Under the pieces are notes generated by a model. It was not told the DNA's origin. It saw only the letters and a list, made by a program, of their open reading frames with translations, and searched no databases. From NCBI GenBank assembly GCA_021234155.1, contig JAJEKV010000028.1:9932134-9996133 (forward strand): a stretch of 64,000 nt of DNA, read 5' to 3'. Shown here piece after piece: positions 58,175-64,000 of this stretch (positions are counted from its first letter, which is position 1; each line of letters starts with the position of its first letter). The DNA comes from Isoetes taiwanensis. Taxonomy: Eukaryota; Streptophyta; Lycopodiopsida; Isoetales; Isoetaceae. A program made the translations under genes and the position numbers.

Positions 58175-61103
58175 ATGCAAAATGCTAAATCCCCCAAGGC
58201 CCCCAATGATGGTGATCAAGGCAAAGAAAAATCCCCAACTAATGAAGATGACAAAGATGATGGGAAAGGAAAGGAAAAGACCAGAAATGAAAAGGATGAA
58301 GATGACAAAGATGATGGCAAAGGAAAGGAAAAGACCTCAAATGAAAAGGATGATGCCACAGGAAAGGAAATTGTACTTTATACTAGGGTCGATTGGAAAA
58401 ACAAAAAGGTCAAGATCCTACATGCATGCAACAGAGAGGCAGTAGGAGAAGGGATTATTGTTCTAGCAGATCCTATCAATGCAGTGAATGATGAAAGATT
58501 AGGGGAGGACAGATTAGGTGTGGCAATCTCAAAATTATATGACAATTGGAAGGAAAAGGGTTCAGGCAAACAAGAATGCCTAGCTTGTGTGAAGCAACTA
58601 GAGGTTCCAACTATTGTTGCATGGCGTAGGGACAGTATTCAACTGGAGGGGAACTACACGTTTCCTACAGATGTAGAACCATTGTCAATAATGTTTACAC
58701 AGTGTAGCAAGAGGCCACTTCCAACTTTCAAACATTATCCCACCAAAAGATGTAAGTCGATTATGATTGTTCTCCACGAAGCCCTGATGCAAAGTTTAGA
58801 GGAAGTGAATGTTGTTGGGCCTCCCAGTATTAGAATGTTCACAATAGAAGAGATGGTGGTAGCAAGAGCTACATATCAGGAACATAAGTGTGATAGCAGG
58901 AGGAATTTCATGTACACCATATTTGGCTATGCAATTCAGGATGAAAGATCAAAGAAGAAAAGATTCCCATTGAATGGAAAGTGGATATGTTCAAAAGCAT
59001 GGATGGCTATACATGGAATTCCAACCTCTTCTTGGCACAACCGGCAAAAAGAGACATGAAAATGGTAGTAAAATTGCATTGCATGGGAACACCGGCCCCG
59101 GTAAGGCCTACCTCAAGAACTATAGCTACACCAGGAAATATTTGAAAGATATGTGGATTTCAATGCGTAAAAACATGCCACATAAGAGTAAGAAGGATGA
59201 ACAGGGTAGAGTTATTGTTGAAAAGAGATTGCCATCCCATTGTACCCAGAAGAGCATATTAGAGGAAATAAATGCATTGCTTCGGGAACTTGGAGTGGCC
59301 TCTATATCCCAGCCCAGTTTTAGTAGGCTATGGAATAGGCATTTCAAGCATGTGACCATAGCAACTTCAAACAACTTTGCCAAGTGCAATTTATGTGCCA
59401 AGCTGAAGGAGACACTAGATAAGACTGTGCAACCAAGTCTAAGGGCAAAGATAAGGGAACATATGAAGGACCATATGACAGATCAACTATCATGTAGATC
59501 AACTTATTGGATGTGGAGGACCTTATCTGCAATGGAACCTAATAACTATCTATGTATTATACATGATAAAATGGACCAACGTAAGACTTGTCTTCCACAA
59601 TTCAAGTACATTCCTAAGTCATGTGGAAGATCATACCCTTTGATTTCAATGATCTGGGCAATATTGCATGGGCGCCTCGCAGACCTATTATGGCCATTTC
59701 AGTTTTAGAGTTGTGGAGTGATGGTCCAGATTTTCACATTGGGAGTATCATGAGGTGTTTAAGAAACTATGAGAAGGGTTACAATGGTCACCCTCTGAGA
59801 TCCTACAGACTAGCCAGGCACTACATAGTGCATTGTTGGATGGAACCCCTAATAGTATTGAAAAGTTTAGCAAGGCAAGATTTAGGAGGAATGGACCTAA
59901 TGAACATGTTGGAGCTTCAACATCTCGTGCTAAACCTCGAGATCTGCCCAGAAAGTTCCTCTTGCAACTAGATAATTGTGCTGGTCAAAATAAGAACAGT
60001 GGATGTTTTCTTTCCTATCCTACTTAACAGCTGTGGGTGTTTTTGAAAGAGTCAATTTGGGGTTCCTAATGCCCTGGACATACTCATGAGGATGTGGATG
60101 CATTGTTTGGAAAATATAGTCATGTATTGAGACAAAGAGACGGTTACCAACTTTCCCGTGCTATTGGAAATATTTCATGGATGTACAAATCCATCTCCTA
60201 TAGGATCTATCATAGAAGAAGTGCCTGATTGGAAGAGTTTTGTGGATGGTTATGCTCTCGACATGGAAGGTCATTCTAGACCTCTTCAATTCACTTTTTG
60301 GGTGAGAGAAGGGATTCCAATCATGCAATGGAAAATGAGACCTTCAGAGGAGAAGTGGAGAGGTGGGGCAGAAATTTGGCCTTGAGGGATGCAAATGGCA
60401 AGCCTATGATACCTCCCCGGTCAACCAAAAGCTCTAAAACCAACTGAAGAAGTCAAGCAATTGGGATTGACTAAGGATGGCATCAATGACTACATCAAGC
60501 ATTGGCAAACTAATTCAGATGACACAAATCGTGCATTGATAGATTATTGGAAGAAGGTGATCAACTTGTTGGATGAGGTAGACACATCCTCCTCAAGAGC
60601 TGAAAAGAAGGGTGAAGTAAGTGGAAAACATTAGCTGGTGATTGAAGATGATGGTACCATTAGTAGCATTGTGAAGGCATATGCTCCTCCTCAATCTGAT
60701 AAACACTATGTTGGTCCTAAGAAGGATAGGCCAAAATATCTAGGCATGGATTCTTATGAACCTTCTACTGACGTGGAGTGCAACCAATTTGTAGTAGTAA
60801 AACCAGCAGATCTAGAGACCTATCCAAAGGTGGTTGGGATGGACTATCTCGGATATTTGCAAAGAAGAAGGTGATGTTAACTTCAATAAGGTGCGCGTGG
60901 AATGGTGGTGTCCAGTACATCAGTTGAGTAATGTCACCGATAAAGAAAGATATTCAGATTGTTGGACAAAGAGGTGGAGGAGAAATCCAAGTGATCCTGA
61001 TCTTTGGCTAGACATTGAAACCGTATTGTACTCGTGGACTCCAAAAACTATTCCTAGTAAAAAAAAAATGAAGAGTTACAATACCTCAGGATGTAAGGAA
61101 TAA
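58175..61103 (+). pseudogene. DUF7869-type transposase of Element III (frameshifted)
   Basis: The start MQNAKSPKAPNDGDQGKEKS is followed by an acidic/lysine repeat (DDKDDGKGKEKT twice). A DUF8039-like part comes next (VGEGIIVLADP, VAWRRDS), then MYTIFGYAIQDE and a WICSKAWMAIHGI segment. The catalytic region shows IIHDKMDQRKTCLP (about 59560), LLQLDNCAGQNKN (about 59960) and PGHTHEDVDALFGK (about 60071). These match the D..MDQ, DNC-GQNK and GHTHEDVD hallmarks of DUF7869 proteins, taken to be RNase-H-fold transposases. The C-terminal part has VPDWKSFVDGY and VRVEWWCPVHQ. Frameshifts occur near 59040, 59625, 59800, 60020 and 60150, and others follow. A TTTTAG acceptor-like site just before the start suggests an upstream exon. 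Confidence 0.75.
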
Positions 61104-61360
61104 GGTTCTCATATCCTTGGGGATGCTAGTGGAAAAATGAAAAACAATTACTATGTATCTTTTCTACAGTTAATAAAAGTTGTGTACTACTTGAGTTCCA
61201 TGATATATGATTTTGTAATTTGAAGTTAAGGTGTGAGTTTATATTCCCGTGTGTGATTATATGTTAACGTCTATTCTAGTCTAAGGGCAACAAAGTTACT
61301 AAAAAAGTGAATTTAACAAAGTTACTAAAAAAGTGCAATATAAAATTTATCCCAAAATTA

Positions 61361-61392
61361 AGACATAATCCCAATTTAATTGAATGATGGTT
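61361..61392 (-). repeat. Element III right terminal inverted repeat (32 bp)
   Basis: Read on the minus strand from 61392 it begins AACCATCATTCAATTAAATT, identical to the left repeat. AATA follows at 61393-61396. Confidence 0.88.
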
Positions 61393-61396
61393 AATA

Positions 61397-64000
61397 CCTG
61401 AAAAAGAATGGACAACGAAGATTTGGTCGTTTCAATCTCTGTTTTCTTCTCAAAAATACTGGCGGAGCTGCTAATAAATGCATGACAGCATGACATCACT
61501 GATTGCTTGTTTCCTTTGATGCTCCAGAAACAAAAAGAAGCACCGTCTCCTTTTATTTAACATCTCCTTCTGAACATGGCCAGATATGCAAGCCGAGCTA
61601 GAACATTAGACTCCATAGAAAAAAAAAAAACATCACAATCATAAATACATTGTCATGTGACTGCATATGTGGTGAACATATGGACATAGAAATTCAGTGC
61701 CCAAAGTAATTGCTTTAAAAGAATAATGGTATGACAATCATAATAATGATGCTTGCATCTATACCAAAATAATTTAGCCAAGAATTGCTAGATAATCTTG
61801 ATCCAACCTGGATAATTATCTGCACTTAGTGAAGACGAATTGACTCTGTAGCTATCAATTGCCTGCACAAACAACCTCTACTACTTAGGTTTAACACAAC
61901 AGCACCAAGTGGTCAGCGAATAAACTTACCTTATGTTAATTGATGGCAGGATTTTGTTTTGGTACTTCATAATGCTTTTCTGGGAATTTATGTCTATGAT
62001 TAAGGAAAAAGATGCAGACTTGAAATAAGGCTATGCTTCGGATAATACACTAAACAATAGAAACCAATTTGCAAATATGCTTGACCTACTATAGCCTTGA
62101 ATGATCCAAAGGTGGAAAACTAACATCCGGAATATAAGCAACAAAGTAATGAGCAACAATCCCATCTGTAGAATCAAATTAGAACAATCTTAATTACTGC
62201 AAGTTAAATACTTAAAGCATGTAATATGTGAGTTAAGTGTTGAACAACCTAGCCATGCATCCATGTCTTTAGCTTATTATAGCTCCAGCATAAATGTAGT
62301 TTAATGCAAATGTGGACATAAATATGGGAAACCAGCAGAGGCTACTCCTAGCCGATGCACATTATTCTTTTAAGTGTTGCTTTGGTTTAGGATACACTGT
62401 AAAATAAAAAGTAAACATACTCTAGCCTCAGCCTCAGCCTCAGCCTGTGCCAAAACAAATCATAATGCTATATAATTAAAAAGTAGAAAGTATGACATAG
62501 AAGTAGAAAATAAAAGATAACATTAGAACTGGAAAATGCTTCACTGAAAGCATAGCTTAATGTGCATAGAGCATGAGAATCTCAATGGTAGACATACATT
62601 TCTACTATATAGACATAAAACCATGAGTCGCAGATAATAGATTAAGGAATTCACTAGAGAACTTTCTTATGCTATAGAAACGTCCTGCAAAAGCTTTCTT
62701 TGATCCCCACATCAAAGTCTATATGTGAGTGCAATGTGGAAGCTTACCAATAGAGTAACTTGCAACCTGAGACATCCTACATGTTGATATAGCCTGAAAT
62801 GATTGCAATATAGAAAAGTAAGACAATGGTGCACTGCGAAAGCTATCATGAAGCAAATAAAGTAGACCTTGCAAGAATCGCATAATATGGCATCCATGTT
62901 AGCTTTGTATCTATGGGTTTAACAGACTGAAGCCTAATGGCAGAGGGAAAATGTGAGTATGACTGAATCTATCAGATTGTGGTAAATGTCTAAAAAGGAG
63001 AATATGCAATTTAAAGAATGATTCACATGGATCTGCATGGATGCCTAAAACTATAATGTAGTCTTATGCAGCTACTAATAACTCAGATATGTGCATATCT
63101 TTCACACAACGAATTCATAGGAGGACTAATTATTCATGAAGCATGGGTGCAATTCAAATTCTAATAGACAGTGCCACAGGAAAATTAGAGGATTTAACTT
63201 GATTGGCATAGCTTCTGTTGGGTCCCTGGCTTTCATTCAGATCTGTAGCTTTGAGAATGGAATTGTTGATGCAGGTTTCCAAGAGTTGCATAAGTCCTTA
63301 CCTAAAGCCAAGCAAAAACAAAACATGTCATGCAAAGATACTAAGATCTATTTAACTCTTGCCAACGGTGCAGTCGAGATGAAGGCGAGAACCCTGATGT
63401 AAATGCAGATGAGGCAGCGAATGCAAATTTATAACCTCATGCTAAGGAAATGGCTTATTGCCATCTAAACAAAATGGCTTGATGACGACCTAAAATATTA
63501 AGAACAGAAACCATCAATCGACAACCCAAAACCCTATATCTGGTCTTCAAATCCGATATACAAACTCATGGTTGTAGATCGTAAGTCTAGTGGCCTGCAT
63601 GCCATGCTATGCTTCCAGCTCGATCGGATAATGTGGAGCCAAGCCAAAAGACGAATCCAAAATGGATAAGGCAACCCAAAACCTACAATTTTGAAATCAT
63701 GCAAAAATCCACAAACCCGATTTTTGGAATACCTGAAACGTTTTCCGGCAGCCAAAAGCTTCTAGACCTTAGAAGACCAACCTGGAAAAAAAATCTAAAA
63801 AGTTTTTGGAACCTCGAAAAAACCAAATTTGAACAATAGAATAAAATGGTTTGACATGTTCGAAATGGTTATAAAAAACGCCATGTAGTGACCGTCGTGC
63901 ACAGAATCGGTTGTAACTTTCTTCTCGGGTGTCAGAATTTGATGATCTTTGGTGCGTTGGAAAGCTGATTTCGAGAGCTTTTCGATGGTATGCTATATTA
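61397..64000. other. Non-coding stretch
   Basis: No gene recognised. A small CAGCCT repeat (AGCCTCAGCCTCAGCCTCAG) lies near 62423. Frames at 62712-62897 (-), 63136-63402 (+) and 63534-63839 (both strands) show no domain. Confidence 0.4.

Larger units (their letters stand above)
48916..61392. mobile_element. Element III: 12.5-kb DNA transposon with methyltransferase-like cargo
   Basis: Perfect 32-bp terminal inverted repeats lie at 48916-48947 and 61361-61392 (first bases AACCATCATTCAATTAAATT). AATA flanks both (48912-48915 and 61393-61396), a 4-bp target-site duplication. Inside are a ParB/DGQHR-methyltransferase-like gene (minus), a DUF8039 gene (plus), a 133-residue unknown protein (minus) and a DUF7869 transposase (plus). 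About 19 copies of a GCGC palindrome are confined to 48.95-56.5 kb. Its end sequences differ from those of Elements I and II. A composite origin, with one part inserted in the other, is possible but no inner ends were found. Frameshifts in the large genes suggest it is immobile. Confidence 0.8.

Overview
The window looks like nuclear DNA of a land plant. It holds a WAT1-family transporter gene with eight canonical GT-AG exons, fragments of plant CIPK kinase and CDC27/APC3 genes, Helitron 3' ends, and transposon genes with DUF7869 and DUF8039 domains. Sparse genes, AT-rich spacers and many decayed mobile elements suggest a large genome. A non-seed plant (fern, lycophyte or moss) is my guess from the transposon families; the sequence does not prove it.

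Left part (1-31.4 kb): mostly non-coding and repeat-derived. It has a dead LINE reverse transcriptase (4.1-5.5 kb), three Helitron 3' ends (11.34 kb +, 15.91 kb +, 27.94 kb -), a CDC27-like fragment (14.1-14.3 kb), an apparently intact WAT1-related gene (15.98-17.63 kb, minus), a broken CIPK kinase (23.06-24.1 kb), and satellite-like repeats including an array rich in heat-shock-element-like pentamers (27.2-27.5 kb).

Right part (31.4-61.4 kb): three large DNA transposons, each with terminal inverted repeats and a 4-bp direct repeat at its borders. Element I (31446-48285, TSD ATGC) carries a RING/FCP1-like gene on the plus strand and a DDD-type transposase on the minus strand. Element II (34292-43513, 22-bp perfect TIRs, TSD GACA) is inserted into Element I about 10 bp after the stop of its RING/FCP1-like gene. 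It carries diverged copies of the same two genes in mirrored order, so the two elements are one family. Element III (48916-61392, perfect 32-bp TIRs, TSD AATA) carries a DUF7869-type transposase, a DUF8039 protein, an unrecognised 133-residue protein, and a long gene that joins a ParB/DGQHR-like domain to a degenerate N6/N4-type DNA methyltransferase-like domain.

The most unusual signal is that each element has its own short iterated motif, seen in introns and spacers but not in recognised exons: AAGTGCTTA in Element I, TGTACAT in Element II, and a GCGC palindrome (about 19 sites, core CGCGCCTGGCGCG) in Element III. Most transposon genes have frameshifts or stops while the WAT1 gene is clean. 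I infer the elements are immobile fossils rather than products of bad base calling.

Family names come from remembered motifs, without database searches.
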